A stretch of 64,000 bases of DNA, from positions 1-64,000 of the forward strand of contig CAVZAF010000006.1 of NCBI GenBank assembly GCA_963773315.1, read 5' to 3'. The notes beneath the pieces are model-generated. The model saw nothing but the letters and a program-made list of their open reading frames with translations. It was not told the origin of the DNA and did not search any database. This DNA is from DATKAS01 sp963773315. GTDB taxonomy: Bacteria > Actinomycetota > Acidimicrobiia > Acidimicrobiales > DATKAS01. Below, piece after piece: positions 18,763 through 27,621 of this stretch. Made by a program: the position numbers and the translations under genes. The stretch's first letter is position 1; every line of letters starts with the position of its first letter.

Positions 18763-19926
18763 TCATGGCGTCTTCACAGGCTCTTCATCGCCCGTCGCGA
18801 GCTCGACACCCAGGAGCGATGCAGCGGCAGACACACCCTGACCTGCGGCTGCCGCAGCGTCGATCGCGGCCAGCGCGCGAGGGGTGTCGAGGTCGTCATC
18901 AAGCGCGTCGCGCACCTCGCTGAGCACTGGATCGTCGACGATTGGGTCACCGGGGCCGGCAGCGTCGAGCCACGCGTTCAGACGAACGGTGGCGCGGGGC
19001 ATGAGGCCTTCTTCCCACTCCCACGAGTCGCGATAGTGGTGCTCGATGATCCCGAGGCGGATCGCTCTCGGATCGAACGTCTTCAGCAGGTCGCTCACGA
19101 AGACGAGGTTGCCGAGCGACTTCGACATCTTCTCGCCGTCCATCCGCACCATCGCGACGTGCATCCAGTGGCGCACGAACGGCTCACCCGTCGCCGCCTC
19201 GCTCTGCGCTCGCTCGCACTCGTGGTGCGGGAAGATGAGGTCGGCGCCGCCACCGTGCAGGTCGATCGTCGTGCCGAGCTCGCGCAGCGCCAGCGCCGAG
19301 CACTCGATGTGCCAGCCGGGTCGGCCGGGACCCCACATCGTCTCCCAGGTCGGTTCACCGTCGGCCGACGGCTGCCACAGCACGAAGTCGAGCGGGTTGC
19401 GCTTGTTCGGGTCGTCGACGTTGCCGCCGCGCTCTCGTGCGAACTCGATCATCTCGTCGCGCGAGTAGCTGCTGACCTCACCGAACCCGGGGAACGAGCT
19501 CACGTCGAAGTACACCGCTCCCCCGGCCTGATAGGCGTGGCCGCGGTCGAGCACCATGCCGATGAAGCCTCTGATGTCGGGGATCGCCGACGTCGCGCGC
19601 GGCTCGCTGTAGCACGGAAGCACGTTCAGCGCCTTCATGTCGCTGTCGAAGCGCGCCACCTCGCCCGCGGCCAGGTCGAGGTAATGCACACCGAGCTGCT
19701 TTGCCTTCGCCAGCAACGGATCGTCGACGTCGGTGATGTTCCGCACGCAATGCGTGTCGTGGCCGAGATCACGGAGGCGGCGCTGCAGCACGTCGTAGAC
19801 GACGTAGACCGTCGCGTGACCGAGGTGCGTCGCGTCGTACGGGGTGATGCCGCACGTGTACATGCTGACGAGCTGACCGGGTTCGAACGGCACGACCGCC
19901 TTGCGGGCCGTGTCGTACAAGCGCAT
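18763..19926 (-). CDS. mshC: Cysteine:glucosaminyl-inositol ligase
   Basis: ATG 19926 gives 387 residues. 'MYTCGITPYDATHLGHATVY' is the MshC form of the class I HIGH region; CysS usually reads CGPTVYDxxHIGNAR. The zinc-ligand and cysteine-pocket residues appear in 'CGITPYD' and 'GWHIECSALAL'. The KMSKS loop is 'MDGEKMSKSLGN'. The short C-terminus lacks the tRNA-binding part of CysS. MshC joins cysteine to GlcN-inositol in mycothiol synthesis, so the host probably makes mycothiol. npdG lies 8 bases upstream, which suggests a redox-cofactor operon. Confidence 0.9.
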   Translation of the reverse strand: MRLYDTARKAVVPFEPGQLVSMYTCGITPYDATHLGHATVYVVYDVLQRRLRDLGHDTHCVRNITDVDDPLLAKAKQLGVHYLDLAAGEVARFDSDMKALNVLPCYSEPRATSAIPDIRGFIGMVLDRGHAYQAGGAVYFDVSSFPGFGEVSSYSRDEMIEFARERGGNVDDPNKRNPLDFVLWQPSADGEPTWETMWGPGRPGWHIECSALALRELGTTIDLHGGGADLIFPHHECERAQSEAATGEPFVRHWMHVAMVRMDGEKMSKSLGNLVFVSDLLKTFDPRAIRLGIIEHHYRDSWEWEEGLMPRATVRLNAWLDAAGPGDPIVDDPVLSEVRDALDDDLDTPRALAAIDAAAAAGQGVSAAASLLGVELATGDEEPVKTP

Positions 19927-19934
19927 GGGCACGA

Positions 19935-20591
19935 CTAGATCTTGATGCCCGTCAGCCTCGGCGCGACCCGAGTCTTGTAGCGCACATTGAGCTGGAGCAG
20001 GACCGCGGTGAACGCTTCGATCGCGGTCGCGTTCGACAGCTCCCCCGCGTCGAGCGGGCGACACCCCGGGATGCGGCCTGCGATGTCGGCGACAACGACG
20101 ATGGCCTCAGGGAAGTCGGAGCAGATGAGCACGTCGCTCTCGATCGGCTGGCCCAGATGGCCGAGCTCGCGCGCCGGAAGATGGTGGAACGCAGCGGCCA
20201 CATGGCACCCCGGTACGGCCGCCTGCACGCTCGCCGCCACCGACCCGCGCGGCGGCACAAGCGGCTGGAACTCGTGACCGACCTTCACGAGCGCGTTTGC
20301 CATCGACACGACGACCTTGCCGTTCAGCTGCTTCTCGAGCGCGTGCGCGGTCGTCGCTGCGCTGTCCCACGGCGTCGCCAGCACGACGACGTCGGCACCT
20401 GCGGCGCCCTCGTTGTCGGCCGCGTCGATGGCCAGGTCGTAGTCGGGCCAGTGGGCGAGGATGCCGTCGACCACCTCCATCGCCCGATACTTCGAGCGCG
20501 AGCCGAGCGTGACGTCGTAGCCGACGGACGCGAGACGGGCGCCGAGCGCCGTGCCTGCGGGCCCGGTGCCGCCGAGGATGCCGATCCGCAT
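19935..20591 (-). CDS. npdG: F420H2:NADP+ oxidoreductase
   Basis: ATG 20591 gives 218 residues starting 'MRIGILGGTGPAGTALGARLA', the glycine-rich NADP-binding fold of F420-dependent NADP reductases. 'TLGSRSKYRA' carries the 2-prime-phosphate-binding Ser/Arg. 'VVLATPWDSAA', 'AAFHHLPARELG' and the C-terminal 'CRPLDAGELSNATAIEAFTAVLLQLN' are all family landmarks. The enzyme passes hydride between F420 and NADP, implying an F420 pool. It is followed 8 bases later by mshC and diverges from the enoyl reductase gene. Confidence 0.92.
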   Translation of the reverse strand: MRIGILGGTGPAGTALGARLASVGYDVTLGSRSKYRAMEVVDGILAHWPDYDLAIDAADNEGAAGADVVVLATPWDSAATTAHALEKQLNGKVVVSMANALVKVGHEFQPLVPPRGSVAASVQAAVPGCHVAAAFHHLPARELGHLGQPIESDVLICSDFPEAIVVVADIAGRIPGCRPLDAGELSNATAIEAFTAVLLQLNVRYKTRVAPRLTGIKI

Positions 20592-20694
20592 CGTCTCAGC
20601 CTTGCACACCGCGCTGCACACCCTGCTGTCCCCACCTGCTGCGCACCCCCGACCCGGCAGTAACGTCGCCGCCGCACCGACGGTCGGAGGCACC

Positions 20695-21462
20695 ATGGGT
20701 CTTCTCGAGGGAAAGCGCATCGTCGTCACAGGCGTGCTCACTGATGCATCGCTCGCGTTCGGCGTCGCGCAGCTCGCGCAGCAAGAGGGGGCCGAGATCG
20801 TGCTCACCGGCGCGGGCCGAGGCCTTTCGCTCACCGAGCGCACGGCCCGCAAGCTTCCTGCCGCTGCGCCGGTGCTCGAGCTCGACGTCACGGTGCCCGA
20901 GCATCTCGATGTCGTGCGGAACGACCTCGCCGAGCGATGGGGCCGCGTCGACGGTGTGCTCCATGCGATCGGGTTCGCGCCCGCCGTGTGCCTCGGCGGC
21001 ACGTTCATGCAGGCGCAGTGGGACGACGTCGCCGTCGCGATGCAGGTGTCCGCGTACTCGTTGAAGGCACTCGCCGACTGCTTCGTGCCGCTCATGACCG
21101 AGGGCGGCTCCCTCGTCGGCCTCGACTTCGACGCGACTGTCGCGTGGCCCGCGTACGACTGGATGGGCGTCGCGAAGGCCGCGCTCGAATCCACGTCGCG
21201 CTACCTCGCCCGCGAGCTCGGCGGCCAGCGCATCCGAGTGAACCTGATCGCGGCGGGGCCGATCCGCACGCTGGCCGCGAAGTCGATCCCCGGCTTCTCG
21301 CGCTTCGAGGACGTCTGGGCGGACCGCGCGCCGCTCGGGTGGGACATCAACGACTCGACCGCGGTGGCGAAGGCGTGCGTCGCCTTGATGTCCGACTGGT
21401 TCCCCGCCACGACCGGCGAGATGATCCACGTCGACGGTGGCTACCACGCGATAGGTGCCTGA
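20695..21462 (+). CDS. Enoyl-ACP reductase (FabI/InhA type)
   Basis: ATG 20695 has GGAGG at 20686-20690. The 255-residue protein starts 'MGLLEGKRIVVTGVLTDASLAFG', the InhA/FabI nucleotide site. 'AWPAYDWMGVAKAALESTSRYLA' holds the catalytic Tyr and Lys in YxxxxxxK spacing, and 'IRVNLIAAGPIRTLAAKSIPGF' is the usual substrate-loop region. It reduces enoyl-ACP in the last step of fatty-acid elongation (FAS II). The close match to InhA at 'LDFDATVAWPAYDWMGV' makes the assignment firm. A mycolate link is not implied. Confidence 0.94.
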   Translation: MGLLEGKRIVVTGVLTDASLAFGVAQLAQQEGAEIVLTGAGRGLSLTERTARKLPAAAPVLELDVTVPEHLDVVRNDLAERWGRVDGVLHAIGFAPAVCLGGTFMQAQWDDVAVAMQVSAYSLKALADCFVPLMTEGGSLVGLDFDATVAWPAYDWMGVAKAALESTSRYLARELGGQRIRVNLIAAGPIRTLAAKSIPGFSRFEDVWADRAPLGWDINDSTAVAKACVALMSDWFPATTGEMIHVDGGYHAIGA

Positions 21463-21478
21463 CCTAGGTTTGTCGGCT

Positions 21479-22156
21479 ATGTCGAAGTTCGGCTCTCGCC
21501 TCGCGCTCGTCCTCGTCCTCGGTGTCGGCAGCGTCGGTCTCGCAGCGTGTGGCGGCGGCGGCGACTCGAGCTCGTCGGCGGCGACGACCGGCGGTGCAAC
21601 CGCTTCGTCCGCGTCGGGCACTGGCGGCGCTGCGACTTCGGGTGGTGCTCCCACCTCGGGTGGCCCGGTCGGCGACGTCCCCATCGAGACATGGGCGGGC
21701 GGCGTGTGCGGCGCGGTCAACACGTGGCTCAGCGGCATCAACGCCAACGGGACGAAGCTCAATCAGGACGTGCAGGGCATCAGCGACCTCGGCGCGGGTC
21801 GCGACCTGCTCGTGAAGTTCATGCAGGACGCCGTCGCGCTCACCGACACGATGATCAGCTCGGTGCAAGCAGCCGGGGCTCCCGCCGTGGCGAGCGGACA
21901 GCAGCTCTCCGCCGATCTCGTACAAGCGCTCTCCCCGGTCAAGCAGACGTTCGAGGGCGCCGTCACCAAAGCGCAGCAGCTCCCGACCAACGATCCGCAG
22001 GCGTTCAGCCAGGCGGCCACTCAGCTCGGCAACGAGATCACGAACTCGCAGGGCAGCTTCACCGCGAGCTTCAACGCGCTCCAGACGAAGTACAACGACC
22101 CCGCGTTGAACACCGCGTTCAAGACGGTGCCCGCCTGCGCCAAGCTCGGCGCCTAG
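21479..22156 (+). CDS. Secreted lipoprotein, unknown family
   Basis: ATG 21479 opens a signal peptide 'MSKFGSRLALVLVLGVGSVG' with the lipobox 'LAAC'. A Ser/Gly/Thr linker of about 45 residues follows, then a helical domain of about 150 residues with 'WAGGVCGAVNTWLSGINA' and a final 'VPACAKLGA'. The two Cys in the mature part could form a disulfide. The all-helical domain with regular Ala/Gln/Leu spacing is common in actinobacterial surface lipoproteins, but I know no function. It follows the enoyl reductase by 16 bases. Confidence 0.8.
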   Translation: MSKFGSRLALVLVLGVGSVGLAACGGGGDSSSSAATTGGATASSASGTGGAATSGGAPTSGGPVGDVPIETWAGGVCGAVNTWLSGINANGTKLNQDVQGISDLGAGRDLLVKFMQDAVALTDTMISSVQAAGAPAVASGQQLSADLVQALSPVKQTFEGAVTKAQQLPTNDPQAFSQAATQLGNEITNSQGSFTASFNALQTKYNDPALNTAFKTVPACAKLGA

Positions 22157-22176
22157 CGGTTCGGGTTGCCTGGCCT

Positions 22177-23208
22177 CTAGCAGTGCGCGCTCAGCGTCGG
22201 GTACGGGTTGATCGTGCCGTGGTGGCCGGGGTGGATCTCGAAGTGCAGGTGCGGGGTGCCGCGAGCGTTGCCGTCGTCGCCGACATAGCCGATCACCTCG
22301 CCCGCGCCCACTGAGCGGGCGCTGCCCGCGTATCCCGAGAGATGAGTGCCGAAGTACTCGTTGCCATCGACGCCCTCGAGGAAGAACGAGCGACCGCCCA
22401 GCGAGACGCTACGGAACGTGACCGTGCCCGCGACCGGGGCGACGATCGGCGTGCCCCTCGTCGCGAGGATGTCGTTGCCGGCGTGGTGGCGCCCTCCTGA
22501 GCGCGAGTCGCCGTAGTCGTTGCCGAACGTGTGCGCGCCCGCGACCGGACACAGCCACGAGCCGCCCATGATCTGCGGCGCGGCACCGCGTGAAGTCGAG
22601 GTGCGACGCGAGGCGGCTGCGGCCGAAGCCGCCGCAGCTGCCCGCTGCGCGGCTGCCGCCTGTGCGCGCTTGCGCTGCAGCTCCTGCAGATGCGCGAGCT
22701 CCTTCAGCACCGAGGTCCGCTTCGTGTTCAGCTGCTCCACTGCCGCGGCCTGCGCGGCCTTGCGGTCGGCCAGCAGAGCAGCCCCCGAGTCGAGGTCGGC
22801 CTCGAGGGCGCGGTACCGATCGATCTGGTCGAACGACCCCATCGTCACGAACCGGGCGTACGCGTTGGCGCGCACCTCGGCGTTCAGGTCGCCGCCGAGG
22901 AGGAATGGCAGATCAGAGCCGCCAGCGTGGATGTAGCTGCGGACCACGGTCTCCTGCACCGCCGAACGCAGCCCCGCCACCTCGGCCTCGGTCGCCTTCT
23001 GGTCGGCCTCGACCTTGACGATGTCGTCCTCGATCTGGGCCAGATCGGTGTTCGCCTGCGCGAGCTTCTGGGCCGCCGCGTTCGCTCGCTTCTGCGCGTT
23101 TGCGACGTCGTCCGCTGCAGCAGGGGTCACCGACAGCCCGGAGAACGCCCCGATCAGGGTGCAGGCGAGGAGGAGCCAGGAGGCTCGACGGCGCGCGATG
23201 GGCGGCAA
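22177..23208 (-). CDS. M23-family murein peptidase
   Basis: This 343-residue protein has an N-terminal signal peptide (cleavage near 'PAAADD'), a long coiled coil of about 150 residues ('KLAQANTDLAQIEDDIVKVE') and a low-complexity Ala/Arg hinge. The LytM domain follows, with 'GGRHHAGNDILATRGTPIVAP' (HxxxD zinc ligands) and 'GTPHLHFEIHP' (HxH). Both zinc motifs are complete, so it should cut peptidoglycan cross-bridges, or activate amidases in EnvC-like fashion. It acts outside the membrane. It is convergent with the lipoprotein gene. Confidence 0.92.
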   Translation of the reverse strand: MPPIARRRASWLLLACTLIGAFSGLSVTPAAADDVANAQKRANAAAQKLAQANTDLAQIEDDIVKVEADQKATEAEVAGLRSAVQETVVRSYIHAGGSDLPFLLGGDLNAEVRANAYARFVTMGSFDQIDRYRALEADLDSGAALLADRKAAQAAAVEQLNTKRTSVLKELAHLQELQRKRAQAAAAQRAAAAASAAAASRRTSTSRGAAPQIMGGSWLCPVAGAHTFGNDYGDSRSGGRHHAGNDILATRGTPIVAPVAGTVTFRSVSLGGRSFFLEGVDGNEYFGTHLSGYAGSARSVGAGEVIGYVGDDGNARGTPHLHFEIHPGHHGTINPYPTLSAHC

Positions 23209-23264
23209 GGGTAGGCGCGAGGCAGGACCTGCCGCCCGGCGAAGAAGTTTTGTAACCTAATGAT

Positions 23265-23726
23265 GTGAGCATCGAACGAGCCCGAATCGCCGCCGTGGAC
23301 TGGGAGAACGCGGCGCGAGCGGCGGCGCGCCTGGCCAAGCAGGTCGAGCTCGCGCTCGATGCGGTCGACCTGAGCATGCCCCAGTACCGCGTGATGGTGT
23401 TCCTGTCCGAAGGTGCCGCCGGCGCCTCGACCCTCGCGGGCACGCTGGCTGTCAGCCGGCCCACGATCACCGTCGTCGTCGACGGCCTCGTGGCGAAGGG
23501 CTACGTCGAGCGACTGGGAGACGAGAACGACCGGCGCAAGGTGCACCACCGCCTCACCCCCGCGGGCCGGCGTGCCCTCGAGCGTGCTGACGTCGTCGTG
23601 TCCGAACGGCTCACCGAGATCACCTCGCACCTCGACGCCGCGGAGGCGACCACCGCGGTGAGCGGGCTCGTCCTCTGGGGGCGGGCGTTGGCGGCCGCCC
23701 GGAGTGCGGCAGTCAGCCGCACGTGA
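23265..23726 (+). CDS. MarR-family transcriptional regulator
   Basis: GTG 23265 gives 153 residues with a winged helix: 'MPQYRVMVFLSEGAAGASTLAG' then the recognition part 'LAVSRPTITVVVDGLVAKGYV' and the wing 'RLGDENDRRKVHHRLTPAGRR'. An AT-rich TTTTGTAACCTAATGATG (23248-23265) abuts the start in otherwise GC-rich DNA, and there is no ribosome site. A leaderless promoter or operator is likely there. Its stop overlaps the first ABC half-exporter gene by 4 bases, so it probably controls that exporter pair. Confidence 0.9.
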   Translation: MSIERARIAAVDWENAARAAARLAKQVELALDAVDLSMPQYRVMVFLSEGAAGASTLAGTLAVSRPTITVVVDGLVAKGYVERLGDENDRRKVHHRLTPAGRRALERADVVVSERLTEITSHLDAAEATTAVSGLVLWGRALAAARSAAVSRT

Positions 23727-25612
23727 GCGCACCGCTCGAAGACTGGTCCCCCTACGAGCCGCTCGGCGTCGTCGCGCGGTCGGGCCCGCCGAGCGCGCGG
23801 CCGAGCCCCGAGCGCCACAGCGTGTGGTGGCGGCGGATGTTGCCGCTGCTCCTCTCGGACAAGCCTGCCTTCTTCGGATCGCTCCTGGCGGCGCTCCTCT
23901 CGCTGATCGCCGCGATCCTCATCCCGCGCGTGACGATGAACGCGATCGACGACGCGCTGATCGCACGCACCTCGTCGCTCGCGCCCTACGTCTGGATCCT
24001 GCTCGGGCTCGCCGTCTTCCGCGCGATCCTCACCTACGCGTATCGCACGTCGCTCTACGGCATCGCATACCGGCTCGAGTACGACCTGCGGGTCACCGTG
24101 TTCGAGCACCTCACTCGGATGTCGTTCTCGTTCTACGACCGTGTGCAGTCGGGTCAGCTGATCTCGCGGGCGAACTCAGACATCCGATCGGTGCAGATGT
24201 TCCTGACCTTCGCGCCGCTTGTCGCGCTCAACCTCGTGAGCTTCGCCGTCGCACTGGTCTTCATGTTCACGATCCATGTCGGCCTGACTCTCGTCGCGCT
24301 CGCCACGATCCCGTTCGTGTACATCGCCGGCGTCAAGATGCGGAACCAGACGTTCCCACTCTCGTGGATCGTGCAATCGCGGATGGCCGACGTCGCGACG
24401 ATCGTCGACGAGAACGTGAACGGCGTGCGCGTCGTGAGATCGTTCGCAGCCGAGCAAGCCCAGGTCGACGAGCTCGCCAACGCTGCACAGCGGGTGCGAT
24501 GGGCCTCGGTGAAGACCTCGATGACCCGGGCTCGCTACGCGCCCCTCATGGAGAACCTCCCTCGTCTCGGCCTCGCGGCGGTGCTGCTGTACGGCGGGTG
24601 GCTCGCCATCGACGGAGTGATCACCGTTGGCGCGATCGTCGCGTTCAACAGCTATGTGGTGATGCTCCAGGCCCCCTTCCGCATCCTCGGGATGATCACG
24701 ATGCTCGGCCAGCGTGCGGCGGCCTCGGCCGAGCGGATCTACGAGATCCTCGACGAGCCCGCAGACATCGTCGATCGGCCGGGAGCCGTCGACCTCGTCG
24801 CACCCAAGGGCGAAGTCGAGCTCCGCGACGTCACGTTCGCCTACCACCGGCCGGGAGCGGAGACTCACGAGCCCGTCCTCTCGCACTTCGACCTGCACGT
24901 GCGGGCGGGCGAGACCGTTGCGATCGTCGGGCGCACGGGCAGCGGGAAGTCGACGGTCGCCCGACTCCTCCCCCGGTTCTACGACGTCGACGGCGGCGAG
25001 GTGCTCATCGACGGGCACGACGTCCGCGACCTCACCGTGCACAGCCTGCGAGCGAACGTGGCAGTCGTGCTCGACGAGCCCTTCCTCTTCTCAGTGTCGA
25101 TTCGCGACAACATCGCCTACGCCCGTCCCGACGCGTCACTCGACGACGTGCAGGCGGCCGCACGGTCGGCCCACGCCGACGAGTTCATCGACGACCTGCC
25201 CGATGGCTACGACACCATCATCGGCGAGCGCGGCTACGACCTGTCCGGAGGGCAACGTCAGCGGATCGCGATCGCCCGCACCTTGCTGGCCAACCCTCCG
25301 GTCCTGGTCCTCGACGACGCGACCAGCGCCGTCGACGTGCAGGTCGAAGAGCACATCCACGACGCGCTCAGGGCTCTGCTGTCTGGCCGCACCACGCTCG
25401 TCATCGCGCACCGGCTGTCGACGATCAGCCTCGCCGACCGCGTCGTGCTCATCGAGGGCGGCCGGGTCGTCGCCGACGGCACGCACGCCGAGCTCATGGC
25501 CAGCGAGCCGCGCTACGTCGAGGTGCTCGCTCGGGCCGAGCACGACACCGGCGCCACCGACGACACCGAGACGACGACGCTCGATCAGCTCGCGACCACC
25601 GGAGGCGACTGA
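23723..25612 (+). CDS. ABC exporter half-transporter, degenerate ATP site
   Basis: This 629-residue protein has six membrane helices (residues about 45-320) followed by an ATPase domain. Walker A 'GRTGSGKST' is at about 403, signature 'LSGGQRQ' at about 506, Walker B 'VLVLDDATSAVD' at about 528 and switch His in 'IAHRLST'. The catalytic Glu after Walker B is Asp, and the Q-loop reads 'VVLDEPFLF' with Leu for Gln. Both are marks of the non-hydrolysing half of heterodimeric exporters. GTG 23723 overlaps marR, and its stop overlaps the partner gene. The pair probably exports drugs or lipids. Confidence 0.93.
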   Translation: MSAPLEDWSPYEPLGVVARSGPPSARPSPERHSVWWRRMLPLLLSDKPAFFGSLLAALLSLIAAILIPRVTMNAIDDALIARTSSLAPYVWILLGLAVFRAILTYAYRTSLYGIAYRLEYDLRVTVFEHLTRMSFSFYDRVQSGQLISRANSDIRSVQMFLTFAPLVALNLVSFAVALVFMFTIHVGLTLVALATIPFVYIAGVKMRNQTFPLSWIVQSRMADVATIVDENVNGVRVVRSFAAEQAQVDELANAAQRVRWASVKTSMTRARYAPLMENLPRLGLAAVLLYGGWLAIDGVITVGAIVAFNSYVVMLQAPFRILGMITMLGQRAAASAERIYEILDEPADIVDRPGAVDLVAPKGEVELRDVTFAYHRPGAETHEPVLSHFDLHVRAGETVAIVGRTGSGKSTVARLLPRFYDVDGGEVLIDGHDVRDLTVHSLRANVAVVLDEPFLFSVSIRDNIAYARPDASLDDVQAAARSAHADEFIDDLPDGYDTIIGERGYDLSGGQRQRIAIARTLLANPPVLVLDDATSAVDVQVEEHIHDALRALLSGRTTLVIAHRLSTISLADRVVLIEGGRVVADGTHAELMASEPRYVEVLARAEHDTGATDDTETTTLDQLATTGGD

Positions 25613-27609
25613 TGGCCTGGGGTGGCGCATCAGGGGGCTTCGGCGGCCCGAGCGCGGTCGCGTCGAGTGCTGCGGCCGGACTGCCCTTCGCGGGAGTGCC
25701 GACCGAGCTCGCGGACCGAGTCGAGGCCATCCTCGAGACCGAGCCCGAGCACCCACGCGCGCACGTCCCGTTCACGCAGGTCGAGGAGAAGACGGCGCCG
25801 TTCACGCTGCGTCGCTTCCTCGCGACCCGCAAGCCCGCGATGACTGGCGCGTTCGCGCTCGTGCTCGTCGAGACGCTGACGATGCAGGCCGGTCCGTTGC
25901 TGACCCAGCGCGCGATCGACAAGGGCATCCTCGCCAAGTCGACACAGGTGCTCGTCGTCACTGCGGTGCTGTATGCGATCAGCGTCATCATCAGCATGAT
26001 CGCGAGCGGCTTTCGGGTCGCATGGACAGGCAAGGTCGGCGAGGCGCTGCTCTACGACCTCCGAGTGCGCGTCTTTGCCCACCTGCAACGGCTGTCCATG
26101 GACTTCTTCACCGGGGAGAAGGCGGGTCGAGTGATGACCCGCATGACGAGCGACATCGAAGCGCTGAGCCAGCTGTTCCAGGACGGCATCGTGAACCTCG
26201 CGGTCCAAGCGCTCACGATGGTGATCGTCACGGTCATCCTGTTCCTGCTGAATCCCGCGCTGGCCGCGATCACCGTGCTCCTTGTGGTCCCGACGATGAC
26301 GATCGCGACGGTCTGGTACCGGAAGGCGTCGGACCGCGGCTACACGCGGGTGCGTGAGCGCATCGCCGAGGTGCTCGCGGACCTGCAGGAGAGCCTCTCG
26401 GGCATCCGCATCATCTCTGCGCACAACCGTCGTCGCCACAACGTGCAGCAGCACCGCAACATCGTCGGCGAGTACCGGGGCGCCAACCAGTACACGGCGC
26501 GGGTGAGCGCGGTCTACGGCCCGGCGACCGATCTGATCGGCGCCACCGGCCAGGCCGTCATCTTGCTGGTCGGCGGCAACATGGTGCTGCAGGGAACTCT
26601 CACGATCGGTCAGCTCACTGCGTTCGTGCTCTACCTCGCGGCCTTCTTCGCCCCGATCCAGCAGCTCGTGCAGCTGTACACGACGTACCAGTCCGGTCAG
26701 GCGGCCGTCGACAAGCTGCAGGAGCTCCTCGCGACCGAGCCGAGCGTGCCCGAGCGGGCCGACGCCATCGACCTGCCCCCGATCGCCGGCCACGTCGTCC
26801 TCGACCACGTGTCGTTCGGCTACACGACCGGACAGGCAGTGCTGCACGACGTCACGCTCGACATCGCGCCGGGAGAGACGTTTGCGCTCGTCGGCGCGAC
26901 CGGCGCCGGCAAGTCGACGATCGCGAAGCTCGTCACCCGGTTCTACGACCCAACTGAAGGCACCGTCTCGATCGACGGACACGACCTGCGCGAGGTCACG
27001 CTCGAATCGCTGCGCCGGCAGCTGGGCGTCGTGCCGCAAGAGGCGTTCCTCTTCGCGGGCTCGGTGCGGTCGAACGTGACGTTCGCGCGTCCTGACGCCA
27101 CCGACGAGGAGGTCGACGAGGCCTGCCGCGCCGTCGGCCTCGACGAGCTGATCGATCGCCTTCCCCAGGGCCTCGACACCCTCGTCCACGAGCGCGGCGC
27201 GACCCTGTCGTCGGGCGAACGACAGCTGCTCGCGTTGACGCGGGCGTTCCTCGCGCGCCCACGCGTGCTCGTGCTCGACGAGGCCACCGCGAACCTCGAT
27301 CTGCGCAGCGAGGCGCAGGTCGAGCACGGTCTCGACGCGCTGCTCGAGGGCCGCACTGCGATCCTGATCGCCCACCGGCTCGCGACGGCGATGCGCGCCG
27401 ACCGCATCGCGGTGGTCGACGACGGCGAGGTGATCGAGCTCGGGTCGCACGCGGAGCTGCTCGCGCAGCGCGGGCAGTACGCCGCGATGTTCGAGACCTG
27501 GCAGCGGCACATGAGCGGCCGCGGTGCGAGCACGAACGGCAACGGCAACGGTCACGGCGCGACGACGAACGGGAACGGCAGCACGAACGGGGGCGGACCC
27601 GCCCGCTGA
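25612..27609 (+). CDS. ABC exporter half-transporter, catalytic partner
   Basis: ATG 25612 shares one base with the upstream TGA and has GGAGG at 25601-25605. The 665-residue product has a Gly/Ala-rich N-terminal extension, six membrane helices and an ATPase with Walker A 'GATGAGKST', a normal Q-loop 'VVPQEAFLF' and Walker B 'VLVLDEATANLD' with the catalytic Glu. Its signature is 'LSSGERQ' rather than LSGGQ. The altered signature faces the altered Walker B of the partner, so together they form one weak and one active ATP site. The C-terminal tail is an Asn/Gly repeat. Confidence 0.94.
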   Translation: MAWGGASGGFGGPSAVASSAAAGLPFAGVPTELADRVEAILETEPEHPRAHVPFTQVEEKTAPFTLRRFLATRKPAMTGAFALVLVETLTMQAGPLLTQRAIDKGILAKSTQVLVVTAVLYAISVIISMIASGFRVAWTGKVGEALLYDLRVRVFAHLQRLSMDFFTGEKAGRVMTRMTSDIEALSQLFQDGIVNLAVQALTMVIVTVILFLLNPALAAITVLLVVPTMTIATVWYRKASDRGYTRVRERIAEVLADLQESLSGIRIISAHNRRRHNVQQHRNIVGEYRGANQYTARVSAVYGPATDLIGATGQAVILLVGGNMVLQGTLTIGQLTAFVLYLAAFFAPIQQLVQLYTTYQSGQAAVDKLQELLATEPSVPERADAIDLPPIAGHVVLDHVSFGYTTGQAVLHDVTLDIAPGETFALVGATGAGKSTIAKLVTRFYDPTEGTVSIDGHDLREVTLESLRRQLGVVPQEAFLFAGSVRSNVTFARPDATDEEVDEACRAVGLDELIDRLPQGLDTLVHERGATLSSGERQLLALTRAFLARPRVLVLDEATANLDLRSEAQVEHGLDALLEGRTAILIAHRLATAMRADRIAVVDDGEVIELGSHAELLAQRGQYAAMFETWQRHMSGRGASTNGNGNGHGATTNGNGSTNGGGPAR

Positions 27610-27621
27610 CCGACGGTTACG

